Source of the DNA: a bacterium
GTDB lineage: Bacteria > Tectomicrobia > Entotheonellia > Entotheonellales > Entotheonellaceae
DNA length: 6,396 bases
Reading direction: 5' to 3'
Assembly: GCA_027294925.1 (NCBI GenBank)
Contig: JAPULM010000011.1
Span: 1 to 6,396, forward strand
Shown here: in pieces, positions 1 through 5,670 of the stretch
Layout of the letters: each line of letters opens with the position of its first letter
How positions within the stretch are numbered: position 1 is the first letter of the stretch
The notes under the pieces: model-generated
What the model saw: only the letters and a program-made list of their open reading frames with translations
What the model was told of the DNA's origin: nothing
Database searches by the model: none
Made by a program: the position numbers and the translations under genes

Positions 1-15
1 ACAGTTACAGGCACC

Positions 16-555
16 TCAATGACACTGCCCATCCTGCACAAGGGCCAGCATCAGGCGATGCACCGCTGGGCTATTCCAAGGCCGGGGGCCAGTTACCTTG
101 CCGATTAGATGTCCCGAGCAATTGATCAATATTGTGGTAGGTAGCCCTCGGACATTAAATCGACTGCTTACGTCACCTTCTATGTCCAGTAGAGCCGTAT
201 AATGTAAACCGAGTTCCTTGAAAAACGGCGCGACTTGTTCGCGCCGTTGCTGCATGGCAACAGCCAGCATGGCGAAAGGTCGCTGGCGGAAGGCCTGAAA
301 GAGATGCTCCATCTCGGGCATTTCAAGTCGGCACGGTGCACACCAGGTAGCCCAAAAATTTAAAAATACCACCTTACCACGGAGTTCTTGCGAACGGTGC
401 ATCTGGCCGCTAAGATCAACCAACTGAAAATCCGGGGCTGGCCGGTCTATCTTCATAGGATGAAAGCCAGCGGCTTGTAGCAAAGTTTGCACAGGCGCCG
501 CTATCCCTAGCTGCACCTGTAAAAGCACGATCAGGCCGATGACGGCGACACGCAT
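16..555 (-). CDS. Exported TlpA/ResA-like thiol-disulfide oxidoreductase
   Basis: This 179-residue protein has a thioredoxin fold. Residues 1-20 look like a signal peptide or N-terminal anchor: a short basic start (MR), a hydrophobic core and an AA before the likely cleavage point, so it should act in the periplasm. The mature part begins with the PDF...L.DLSG strand typical of the AhpC/TSA-Redoxin/TlpA group (about 40-50). The active site is W71-C72-A-P-C75 in the context [10 protein letters not shown], and the cis-proline is P139 in GLPTT. TlpA/ResA proteins reduce disulfides, for example on apocytochrome c or copper-site proteins; which partner applies here is not visible. C146 and C178 are extra cysteines outside the active site. 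The start is supported by a purine-rich GAAGGGAA about 8 bases upstream. It lies 172 bp downstream of the FAD-subunit gene on the same strand, so it probably has its own promoter. No cytochrome maturation gene is adjacent. Family assignment is firm; the specific role is open. Confidence 0.9.
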   Translation of the reverse strand: MRVAVIGLIVLLQVQLGIAAPVQTLLQAAGFHPMKIDRPAPDFQLVDLSGQMHRSQELRGKVVFLNFWATWCAPCRLEMPEMEHLFQAFRQRPFAMLAVAMQQRREQVAPFFKELGLHYTALLDIEGDVSSRFNVRGLPTTILINCSGHLIGKVTGPRPWNSPAVHRLMLALVQDGQCH

Positions 556-622
556 CGTATGCTTCCCTTCAGTAGTTCAGTAGCCACTTAAAATCAACAG
601 AAGGCTAAGAACAAAACACGGG

Positions 623-628
623 ATCATA
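623..628 (-). promoter_or_regulatory. Possible -10 element for the TlpA-like gene
   Basis: On the minus strand the hexamer TATGAT (5 of 6 matches to TATAAT) lies about 68 bases upstream of the start codon at 555. The best -35 at 18-base spacing is TTAATT, only 3 of 6 matches, so the call rests mostly on the -10 and on the 172-bp gap from the previous gene. It is weak. Confidence 0.25.
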
Positions 629-700
629 CGCGTCTATTCCCACCCTAATTAATCACCAAGCGATTTCTTGTATGGGTTGGTACGAAAAAGGGTCGTGTTG

Positions 701-743
701 GAAAAACAAAAAATGGTGTGGACATCATCAGGCAGCTGCCTGA
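701..743 (-). terminator. Possible terminator after the FAD-subunit gene
   Basis: A perfect 16-base palindrome, TCAGGCAGCTGCCTGA (728-743), overlaps the stop codon of the FAD-subunit gene. As RNA it could fold into a 6-bp GC-rich stem with an AGCT loop. On the minus strand a T-rich run (TTTTTTGTTTTT, about 702-713) follows about 14 bases later. That gap is longer than in a canonical intrinsic terminator, so this is only a candidate end of the epimerase/FAD-subunit transcript. Confidence 0.35.
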
Positions 744-1606
744 CGCGCCCGTTCGACGGCACGGGTCAAGGCCCGTTGTGTCAGCACCCCACTCAAATGA
801 CGTCGAAACTCGGCTGAGGCATGAATATCGCCTTCCGGATCGACGCCATCGGCGGCAGCCTGAGCCACTTGTGCAATGCGCTCCGCCGCTGCCGGATGCC
901 CCGGCAAAAGGCTTGCCACTTCATTAACGTTATACGGTACACCGCCAACCCCCGTAATGGTAACTGCGGCCTGCGTACACTGGCCTTCCGTATCAAGTGT
1001 GACAAGTGCAGCAACGCCCACCATGGCGAAATCACCATGCCGGCGGCTCTCCTCAAGGAAACACCATCCGGTGGCAGACGGCCAGCGCGGCAGGCGAACT
1101 TCCGTCAGCATCTCATTGGCCGCCAGTGTCGTGGTAAAATAGGTTAAAAAAAGATCTTCAGCCGCCACTTCACGCATACCCGACGGCCCTTGTACGCATA
1201 CACTGCCACCATAGGCAAGCAGAATAGCCGGGAGTTCTGCGGCTGGATCGGCATGGGCGAGGCTGCCGCCAATCGTTCCACGATTGCGAATAGCAGTATG
1301 TCCGATAAATGTCACCGCCTCCTGTAGGAGGGGATAGTGCTGTGCAATGAGGTCCGAACGTTCCAAACGACTATGCCGCGTCATCGCGCCGACAACCAAC
1401 GTGTCATCACGTTCGATAATATAGTCGAGGCCATCGAGGCGATTAAGATCGATAATATAGGCCGGCCGAGCGAGGCGAAAATTCATCATCGGGAGCAAAC
1501 TTTGCCCACCAGCCAGAAGCTTTGCGGTGTCACCGTAATCATCCAACAAGGCAACAACCTCGTTAATAGAGGAAGGCGCCACATAAGAAAAAGGAGCTGG
1601 TTTCAT
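728..1606 (-). CDS. CoxM-type FAD-binding subunit of a molybdenum hydroxylase
   Basis: This 292-residue protein matches the medium (FAD) subunit of the xanthine dehydrogenase/CO dehydrogenase family. Such subunits pass electrons from the 2Fe-2S small subunit to an acceptor through FAD. Both hallmark FAD motifs are present: AGGQSLLP at 32-39 and TIGGSLAHADPAAE at 111-124. The C-terminal CO_deh_flav_C region starts near FLEESRRHGDFAMVGVAA (183-200). Length equals the usual 280-300. I chose the ATG at 1606 over an in-frame start at 1633 because the family N-terminus is MKPAPFxYxxP and GGAGGG (1618-1623) lies 11 bases upstream. The gene starts 39 bases after the epimerase stop, suggesting co-transcription. 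No large Mo subunit (CoxL) or 2Fe-2S subunit (CoxS) is encoded on either side, although family members are nearly always clustered with them. The substrate (CO, aldehyde, purine or other) is set by the large subunit and cannot be inferred. Confidence 0.9.
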   Translation of the reverse strand: MKPAPFSYVAPSSINEVVALLDDYGDTAKLLAGGQSLLPMMNFRLARPAYIIDLNRLDGLDYIIERDDTLVVGAMTRHSRLERSDLIAQHYPLLQEAVTFIGHTAIRNRGTIGGSLAHADPAAELPAILLAYGGSVCVQGPSGMREVAAEDLFLTYFTTTLAANEMLTEVRLPRWPSATGWCFLEESRRHGDFAMVGVAALVTLDTEGQCTQAAVTITGVGGVPYNVNEVASLLPGHPAAAERIAQVAQAAADGVDPEGDIHASAEFRRHLSGVLTQRALTRAVERARQAAA

Positions 1607-1645
1607 AACGTAATCTACCCTCCAAGCGAGCAACGATACGCAGAT

Positions 1646-2605
1646 CTAAACTTCCGACAACCCATTGCGGGCTCGCACCATATTAATAGTCTTACGAAAG
1701 CCCTCTTGCATGGTAAATTGAGGGCTATAACCGATGGCGGTTTCGGCCATCGAGCGGTCATAACGAATGCCGCGATGGGTGCCGCCGGGCTCAACCTGAA
1801 TCGAGGCATCGGGTAACAACTGGCGTACGTAGGCTACCGCTTCCGTCATGCAGCGCGTCTCACCGCAAATGTTCAAACCGGACGATCGTGTCGGTGGTGC
1901 TTCCGAGGCAAGACGAATGGCACGCGCGACGTCCTCCACGTATAGCCAATCCGGTTCACTATCGCCATTCGAAACCACCCCAGCTTCACCTGCCGCGGGC
2001 TTTTCAAGTAGCTCAGTAATAAAATCCACCCCCGTACCGCGTGGAATCGTCAAGGCTTTACCATAGCCATAGACATGCGTAAAGCGCAAGCCGATATTAT
2101 CTAACCCCCGACGACGTTGATAATGCACCCCGAGCTGCTCGTTCATGGACTTCACAGCCCCATAGAGACCTGTAGGTGCGTGCATGGCCTCGTTTTCAAT
2201 GAAAGGATCGCCACGTTCAGCTGCGCCAAATACCGCTATCGAACTCGCCCACACCACTTTGGATACGCCTAGTGCCAGCGACGCCTCAAACGCATTGATG
2301 GTACCTTCACAATTCACCTTAAGCGTCCGCAGGGGATTGATCTCACTACTCATACTCAAGGTTGCAGCTAAATGCACCACGCGTTGAGCTTTTGCCTCGC
2401 CCATCAACCGGAGTAGCAATGGCAAATCGGTTACATCGGCGCTGAGCACCTCACCCGCATCACCGAGTGGCGCACCTATGACATGCTCGAGAAAGTCGCG
2501 ATTCGGCATCAAGTCGAGCACCGTTACCTGGTGACCGGCGTTGAGCAAGTCACGTACCGCATAGGCGCCAATAAATCCTGTCCCTCCCGTCACCACGTAG
2601 CGCAT
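1646..2605 (-). CDS. NAD-dependent epimerase/dehydratase (extended SDR)
   Basis: This 319-residue protein is a Rossmann-fold extended short-chain dehydrogenase. The nucleotide-binding motif TGGTGFIG occupies residues 6-13, and D31 at the end of the second strand (VTVLDL) favours NAD over NADP. The catalytic set is a serine near 121-122 (WASSIAVFG) plus Y148 and K152 in YGAVK. The motif near HLAA (78-81) and RFTHVYG (174-180) is also typical. The C-terminal substrate-binding part includes DWLYVEDVARAI (219-230). Family members act on nucleotide sugars, uronates, 2-amino-3-ketobutyrate precursors or similar; nothing here fixes the substrate. The start is supported by a strong AGGAGG (2613-2618) 7 bases upstream of the ATG and by a sigma70 promoter further up. 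It is followed after 39 bases by the CoxM-type FAD subunit, an unusual partner. No sugar-biosynthesis or polysaccharide genes are near, which argues weakly against a cell-surface role. Confidence 0.88.
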   Translation of the reverse strand: MRYVVTGGTGFIGAYAVRDLLNAGHQVTVLDLMPNRDFLEHVIGAPLGDAGEVLSADVTDLPLLLRLMGEAKAQRVVHLAATLSMSSEINPLRTLKVNCEGTINAFEASLALGVSKVVWASSIAVFGAAERGDPFIENEAMHAPTGLYGAVKSMNEQLGVHYQRRRGLDNIGLRFTHVYGYGKALTIPRGTGVDFITELLEKPAAGEAGVVSNGDSEPDWLYVEDVARAIRLASEAPPTRSSGLNICGETRCMTEAVAYVRQLLPDASIQVEPGGTHRGIRYDRSMAETAIGYSPQFTMQEGFRKTINMVRARNGLSEV

Positions 2606-2691
2606 GGATCGTCCTCCTGTCGTCGGGTATTAAGCAGGTTATAAATGGTCCGCCGGCAGCTTGAATGCTTAAATATTGCATGTACTACGGC

Positions 2692-2720
2692 ATCATATGG
2701 AGGCGGGAAGAGCAGGTCAA
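2692..2720 (-). promoter_or_regulatory. Sigma70 promoter for the epimerase/FAD-subunit unit
   Basis: On the minus strand the -35 is TTGACC (2715-2720, 5 of 6) and the -10 is TATGAT (2692-2697, 5 of 6), separated by exactly 17 bases. Predicted transcription would start near 2685, giving a leader of about 80 nt before the ATG at 2605. It lies between the ilvD stop and the epimerase start, which implies that the downstream pair can be expressed independently of ilvD. Confidence 0.7.
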
Positions 2721-2731
2721 AAGCAGGATAG

Positions 2732-2752
2732 TGGCCTAGCCGGGAAAGGCCA
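2732..2752 (-). terminator. Possible weak terminator after ilvD
   Basis: The perfect inverted repeat TGGCCT / AGGCCA with a 9-base spacer begins 17 bases past the ilvD stop. On the minus strand only a short T-run (CTTTTG) follows, about 10 bases further on. The stem is GC-rich but short and the T tract is poor, so termination would be partial at best. Its place between ilvD and the next promoter makes it plausible. Confidence 0.35.
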
Positions 2753-2769
2753 TCCGACACAGCGTCATC

Positions 2770-4452
2770 TTATTCGTCCGTCACGCATCCTTCCGAAGCA
2801 TTCTTAACGGTTTTAATGTACTTAAATAATGTACCGCGTGTTGCCTTATAGGGTGGCATCTGCCACGCAGCGCGGCGCTGACTCAGCTCTGCATCGCTGA
2901 GCGCCACCTCGAGACTGTTTTGTTTGGCGTCAATAGTAATGACATCGCCGTTTTGCAACAACGCAATCGGACCGCCTTCCTGTGCTTCCGGCACGATATG
3001 GCCGATAATAAAGCCATGCGAACCACCTGAGAACCGTCCATCGGTCAATAAAGCCACATCTTTACCCATACCGGCACCCATAATGGCGGAAGTCGGTGTC
3101 AACATTTCCGGCATACCGGGTCCACCTTTTGGCCCTTCGTAGCGGATAATAATCACCTCGCCTTGTTTGATTTCATGTCGCTCCAGCGCCTGCAACATTT
3201 CCTCTTCAGCGTCAAAAACACGCGCCGGCCCACTGAACAGCAAACCTTCCTTACCGGTGATTTTTGCCACTGCGCCGCCTGGTGCTAAATTACCTTTTAA
3301 AATACAGATATGGCCGGAATCTTTAATTGGTGCGGAAAGTGGACGAATCACCGTCTGACCGTCTTGCAGGCCGGGGAGATGACGCAAATTCTCAGCGATT
3401 GTTTGTCCGGTCACGGTGAGGCAATCGGCATGCAAGAGGTCCTGTTCAAGGAGATACTTCATCACCGCAGGCGTACCCCCAACCTGGTGCAAATCTTCCA
3501 TGACAAACTGACCACTCGGCTTAAGATCGGCCAAGTACGGGATACGGTCGCTCATTGCCTGAAAATCATCAATCGTCAGAGGGACATCAACCGACCGCGC
3601 CATGGCAATCAGATGCAAAACAGCGTTGGTAGAGCCACCCAGCACCATCACTATCGTCATCGCGTTTTCAAACGCCTGCCGGGTCATAATGTCGCGCGGT
3701 TTAATATCTGCCGTCAACAAGGCTCGAATGGCCTGACCCGCCGCGTAACATTCCTCAAGTTTAGCCGCATCAGTAGCCGGCGTTGATGAGCTGCAGGGTA
3801 AGGTCATCCCCATCGCCTCAATTGCCGAGGCCATCGTATTGGCCGTATACATACCACCACATGCCCCGGCGCCGGGGCATGCATGCTGCACGATATCCTG
3901 GCGTTCCTCATCCGAAATGGTGCTCGCGATGTATTCACCATAAGACTGGAAGGCCGATATAATATCAAGTGTCTGACCCCGACTGTGCCCCGGACGGATC
4001 GTACCGCCGTAAACCATCAAAGCAGGACGATTGACCCGCCCCATCGCCATAATGACGCCAGGCATGTTTTTATCGCAACCCGGGATGGTGACCAGCCCGT
4101 CGTACCACTGAGCACCCATCACCGTTTCGATCGAATCAGCAATCAGATCACGAGATTGCAACGAAAAGCTCATACCGCGTGTGCCCATCGAGATACCATC
4201 CGAGACGCCAATGGTATTAAAGCGCATCCCGACCATGTCCGCCTCGACGACACCCTGCTTGACATGATCAGCCAGATCGTTCAGATGCATGTTACACGGA
4301 TTGCCGTCGTACCAGACACTGGCGATACCCACCTGCGCCTTGTTCATATCCGCTGCCGTTAAACCGGTGGCGTAGAGCATTGCCTGCGACGCCCCTTGCG
4401 ATCGGGGCTGCGTGATATTAGCGCTAGTCCGATTCAATCGTTGCTCAGTCAT
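2770..4452 (-). CDS. ilvD: Dihydroxyacid dehydratase
   Basis: This 560-residue cytosolic enzyme dehydrates 2,3-dihydroxy-isovalerate and 2,3-dihydroxy-3-methylvalerate to the keto acids of valine/leucine and isoleucine synthesis. Cluster ligands are C53 (NPCNMH), C126 (PGCDKN) and C198 (GACGGM). Mg-binding and catalytic candidates are D85 (VSDGIS), D127, K128 (likely carbamylated), E449 (PGMPEM) and S475 (GRFSGG). Length and signature fit the shorter [2Fe-2S] class (about 560 residues) and not the 616-residue [4Fe-4S] E. coli type. From memory, the stretch around [14 protein letters not shown] reads like the fungal/mitochondrial branch. The start is supported by AGGAG (4458-4462) 5 bases before the ATG. 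No other ilv or leu gene is adjacent. Sugar-acid dehydratases share the fold and cluster motifs, but the close match to canonical DHAD makes that unlikely. The gene is intact. Confidence 0.96.
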   Translation of the reverse strand: MTEQRLNRTSANITQPRSQGASQAMLYATGLTAADMNKAQVGIASVWYDGNPCNMHLNDLADHVKQGVVEADMVGMRFNTIGVSDGISMGTRGMSFSLQSRDLIADSIETVMGAQWYDGLVTIPGCDKNMPGVIMAMGRVNRPALMVYGGTIRPGHSRGQTLDIISAFQSYGEYIASTISDEERQDIVQHACPGAGACGGMYTANTMASAIEAMGMTLPCSSSTPATDAAKLEECYAAGQAIRALLTADIKPRDIMTRQAFENAMTIVMVLGGSTNAVLHLIAMARSVDVPLTIDDFQAMSDRIPYLADLKPSGQFVMEDLHQVGGTPAVMKYLLEQDLLHADCLTVTGQTIAENLRHLPGLQDGQTVIRPLSAPIKDSGHICILKGNLAPGGAVAKITGKEGLLFSGPARVFDAEEEMLQALERHEIKQGEVIIIRYEGPKGGPGMPEMLTPTSAIMGAGMGKDVALLTDGRFSGGSHGFIIGHIVPEAQEGGPIALLQNGDVITIDAKQNSLEVALSDAELSQRRAAWQMPPYKATRGTLFKYIKTVKNASEGCVTDE

Positions 4453-4492
4453 GCTTGCTCCTATGCATCATGGTTAACAAGCCCTTAAGTAA

Positions 4493-4529
4493 CCAGACAT
4501 AAAGTCTTGCATATCGGCACGACGTCTGG
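4493..4529 (-). repeat. Inverted repeat just upstream of ilvD
   Basis: CCAGAC (4493-4498) and GTCTGG (4524-4529) are perfect 6-base complements separated by 25 bases. The repeat ends about 40 bases before the ilvD start, so it would lie in the mRNA leader. A stem of this length with a loop this large is weak by itself and could be chance. Confidence 0.3.
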
Positions 4530-4577
4530 AGATTGCGTATTTCGGCAGGCGGCTTGCGGAGATTGGTAAGAAAAGGA

Positions 4578-4615
4578 GTTGTTCCGAAATCCGCTTGGAA
4601 GCCAAGAGGAACGAC
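4578..4615. repeat. Imperfect two-tier hairpin upstream of ilvD
   Basis: An outer arm GTTGTTCC (4578-4585) pairs with GGAACGAC (4608-4615), 7 of 8 Watson-Crick plus one G-T. An inner stem CTTGG (4594-4598) pairs with CCAAG (4602-4606) around a 3-base loop. On the minus strand a loose pyrimidine/T-rich stretch follows (TCCTTTTCTT). It could be a weak terminator for the S21 transcript, an ilvD leader structure, or an operator; the sequence does not decide. Confidence 0.45.
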
Positions 4616-4738
4616 GGGATATTAACGATGGTTAGGGTACAGGTGTATGGCCCGACCCCTATTGTGCACGCTTGTATTACGTAGCGCAAAGCGGGTACCG
4701 AAGACCTACATGGTTCTTACGAGGCTGACGGTGCTCAG

Positions 4739-4765
4739 ACGGGTAACCGCATTCTATCGACCCGT
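4739..4765. repeat. Short inverted repeat downstream of the S21 gene
   Basis: ACGGGT (4739-4744) and ACCCGT (4760-4765) are perfect complements with a 15-base spacer, beginning 29 bases past the S21 stop. No T-run follows on the minus strand, so it is not a classical terminator. It may be chance. Confidence 0.3.
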
Positions 4766-4793
4766 ACTAGAGGTAACTCGGGATCTCGGATGA

Positions 4794-4985
4794 TCAACGC
4801 AGCATCAGTTGACGTTTGCGGGCGTTTTTAATACCTTCCCGTTTCTGTCGCCGTCTTCGCTCAGACGGTTTCTCGTAATGCCGACGTTGCCTGAGTTCAC
4901 GTAGCAGCCCTGCTTTCTGCACCTTTTTTTTAAGAATGCGTAGTGCAGTATCCACATCATTGTGTCTGACGTATATGTCTATCAT
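4794..4985 (-). CDS. rpsU: Small ribosomal subunit protein S21
   Basis: This 63-residue, very basic protein is S21, which binds the 30S platform near the 3' end of 16S rRNA and aids initiation. Conserved signatures are the start IDIYVRHNDVDTALRILKKK (2-21), KAGLLRELRQRRHYEKPSERR (24-44) and a long Arg/Lys helix to the C-terminus. I chose the ATG at 4983-4985: a longer in-frame start at 5060 would overlap the RRM gene and add 25 residues that no S21 has. The start lies 4 bases after the RRM stop (TAATGATATG) with no clear Shine-Dalgarno, which suggests translational coupling. The xVRxNxVDxALRxLKKKxQ and HYEKPSERR wording resembles alphaproteobacterial S21 more than the E. coli KVRENEPFDVALRRFKR form. 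It is not beside dnaG/rpoD as in E. coli, so it may be a second, specialised copy. Confidence 0.93.
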   Translation of the reverse strand: MIDIYVRHNDVDTALRILKKKVQKAGLLRELRQRRHYEKPSERRRRQKREGIKNARKRQLMLR

Positions 4986-4989
4986 ATCA

Positions 4990-5289
4990 TTACCATCGCC
5001 GATCCCGACCACCGCCACGATCACCACCGCCACGCCGTTCCTCGCGCGGTCGAGCAACATTGACGGTCAGGGAGCGACCCTGCAGCTCCGAGCCATTCAG
5101 AGCCTCAATTGCCGCGTTTGCCTCCTGATCACCTTCCATCTCAACAAACCCAAAACCCCGCAACCGACCCGTCTCCCGGTCAACGATGAGCGTTACAGAC
5201 GTCACAGCGCCATGAGCGGCAAAGAGGTCGCGAACCTCATCCTCAGTGGCGTTGAAAGGGAGATTCCCAACATAGATGTTTGTCGACAT
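4990..5289 (-). CDS. RRM-domain RNA-binding protein (cyanobacterial Rbp-like)
   Basis: This 99-residue protein is a single RNA recognition motif with a short basic tail. RNP2 is IYVGNL (5-10) and RNP1 is RGFGFVEM (44-51), both with the aromatic residues that stack on RNA. The betaalphabetabetaalphabeta fold runs from about 4 to 78. The tail (79-99) is rich in Arg and Gly ([10 protein letters not shown]), like glycine-rich cold-induced RNA-binding proteins of cyanobacteria and plants. Such proteins bind single-stranded RNA and are often cold-induced; direct function here is inferred. The ATG has AAGGTGA (5296-5302) 6 bases upstream. A near-consensus promoter lies about 190-220 bases upstream, leaving a long untranslated leader. 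The S21 gene follows after 4 bases, the same order as the rbp-rpsU pairs of cyanobacteria. Confidence 0.94.
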   Translation of the reverse strand: MSTNIYVGNLPFNATEDEVRDLFAAHGAVTSVTLIVDRETGRLRGFGFVEMEGDQEANAAIEALNGSELQGRSLTVNVARPREERRGGGDRGGGRDRRW

Positions 5290-5472
5290 CCTTCGTCACC
5301 TTTACCTGGTCTAGGGTGAGTGGCTCTCCGCAAAATTCCGACCCCCACATCAGAAGTTGCGCCAAATGGGTGACATGCCCAACGGACAACGGGAACACTG
5401 ATCGCTCTCTCAGGAAGGCGTAGGAAAAACCAGTCGCTTCAGAAGGGAATAGCTTGTCCGGTGGACGGCAGT
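5290..5472 (-). promoter_or_regulatory. Predicted long 5' leader of the RRM-S21 transcript
   Basis: If transcription starts about 7 bases after the predicted -10, the leader is about 183 nt and holds no plausible gene. It contains a long-range 7-base complement: CGGACAA (minus strand 5460-5454) with TTGTCCG (5389-5383). There is also a local GTCC-ACC-GGAC hairpin near 5457-5467 and a repeated CTTCTGA (minus strand 5445-5439 and 5356-5350). Long structured leaders are known for cold-shock mRNAs such as cspA; a similar role here is inference. Confidence 0.45.
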
Positions 5473-5478
5473 CAGCTA

Positions 5479-5507
5479 ACAATAGCGAATGACTACTGCT
5501 GTGTCAA
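5479..5507 (-). promoter_or_regulatory. Sigma70 promoter for the RRM-S21 operon
   Basis: On the minus strand the -35 is a perfect TTGACA (5502-5507) and the -10 is TATTGT (5479-5484, 4 of 6), with a 17-base spacer. The sequence just upstream is A/T-rich. It is the best promoter candidate upstream of the RNA-binding protein gene and gives a start near 5472. Confidence 0.65.
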
Positions 5508-5605
5508 AGGAATTTGCACAGGGTATGCGATAGGCCTGTCGGATATAGTTTCCTGAATTACGCTACGCAGGCGCTTAGGGTGTATTTTTGGAGCAAACTC
5601 TGTTA

Positions 5606-5630
5606 TGGTCATACCTATATTTTTGGTCAT
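5606..5630 (+). promoter_or_regulatory. Direct repeat and possible promoter of the aminotransferase gene
   Basis: TGGTCAT occurs at 5606-5612 and again at 5624-5630, 18 bases apart, flanking a good -10-like TATATT (5616-5621, 5 of 6). No matching -35 is found at 17 bases (GCAAAC). An alternative extended -10, TGTTATGGT (5601-5609), also lacks a good -35. A poor -35 with flanking repeats would fit an activator-dependent promoter, but the repeats are short. Confidence 0.3.
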
Positions 5631-5670
5631 CCACGCAGTCATTGTTGACCCATGCAGGAGCACCGCCGCT

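Larger units (their letters stand above)
4453..4793. other. Intergenic stretch between S21 gene and ilvD, no convincing gene
   Basis: These 341 bases hold no ORF with a recognisable protein. The longest, on the minus strand at 4474-4689, needs a TTG start, has no clear ribosome site and matches no family I know. I see no tRNA-like arms and no classic Ile/Val/Leu-rich leader peptide. The region must contain the end of the S21 transcript and probably the ilvD promoter, but no -35/-10 pair stands out. It does contain several inverted repeats, listed separately, that could act in the ilvD leader. Confidence 0.6.

Noticed and set aside
1607..1633. Longer start for the FAD subunit at 1633
   Set aside because: The extra nine residues are not part of the family N-terminus, and the ribosome site lies inside that stretch, positioned for the ATG at 1606.
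3310..4362. Long plus-strand ORFs opposite ilvD
   Set aside because: They are shadow frames of a strongly supported dehydratase gene.
4629..4685. 18-codon plus-strand ORF starting ATGGTTAGG, considered as a leader peptide
   Set aside because: It is on the opposite strand to ilvD and to the S21 gene, and it has no run of Ile, Val or Leu codons.
4474..4689. 71-residue minus-strand ORF between the S21 gene and ilvD
   Set aside because: It needs a TTG start, has no clear ribosome site, shows no recognisable motif, and its composition does not look like a conserved protein.
4986..5060. N-terminal extension of S21 from an ATG at 5060
   Set aside because: It would overlap the RRM coding region in another frame and add 25 residues not found in S21 proteins; the ATG at 4985 fits the family.
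5243..5482. 79-residue minus-strand ORF upstream of the RRM gene
   Set aside because: It overlaps the RRM start in another frame, matches no family, and lies in the predicted leader.
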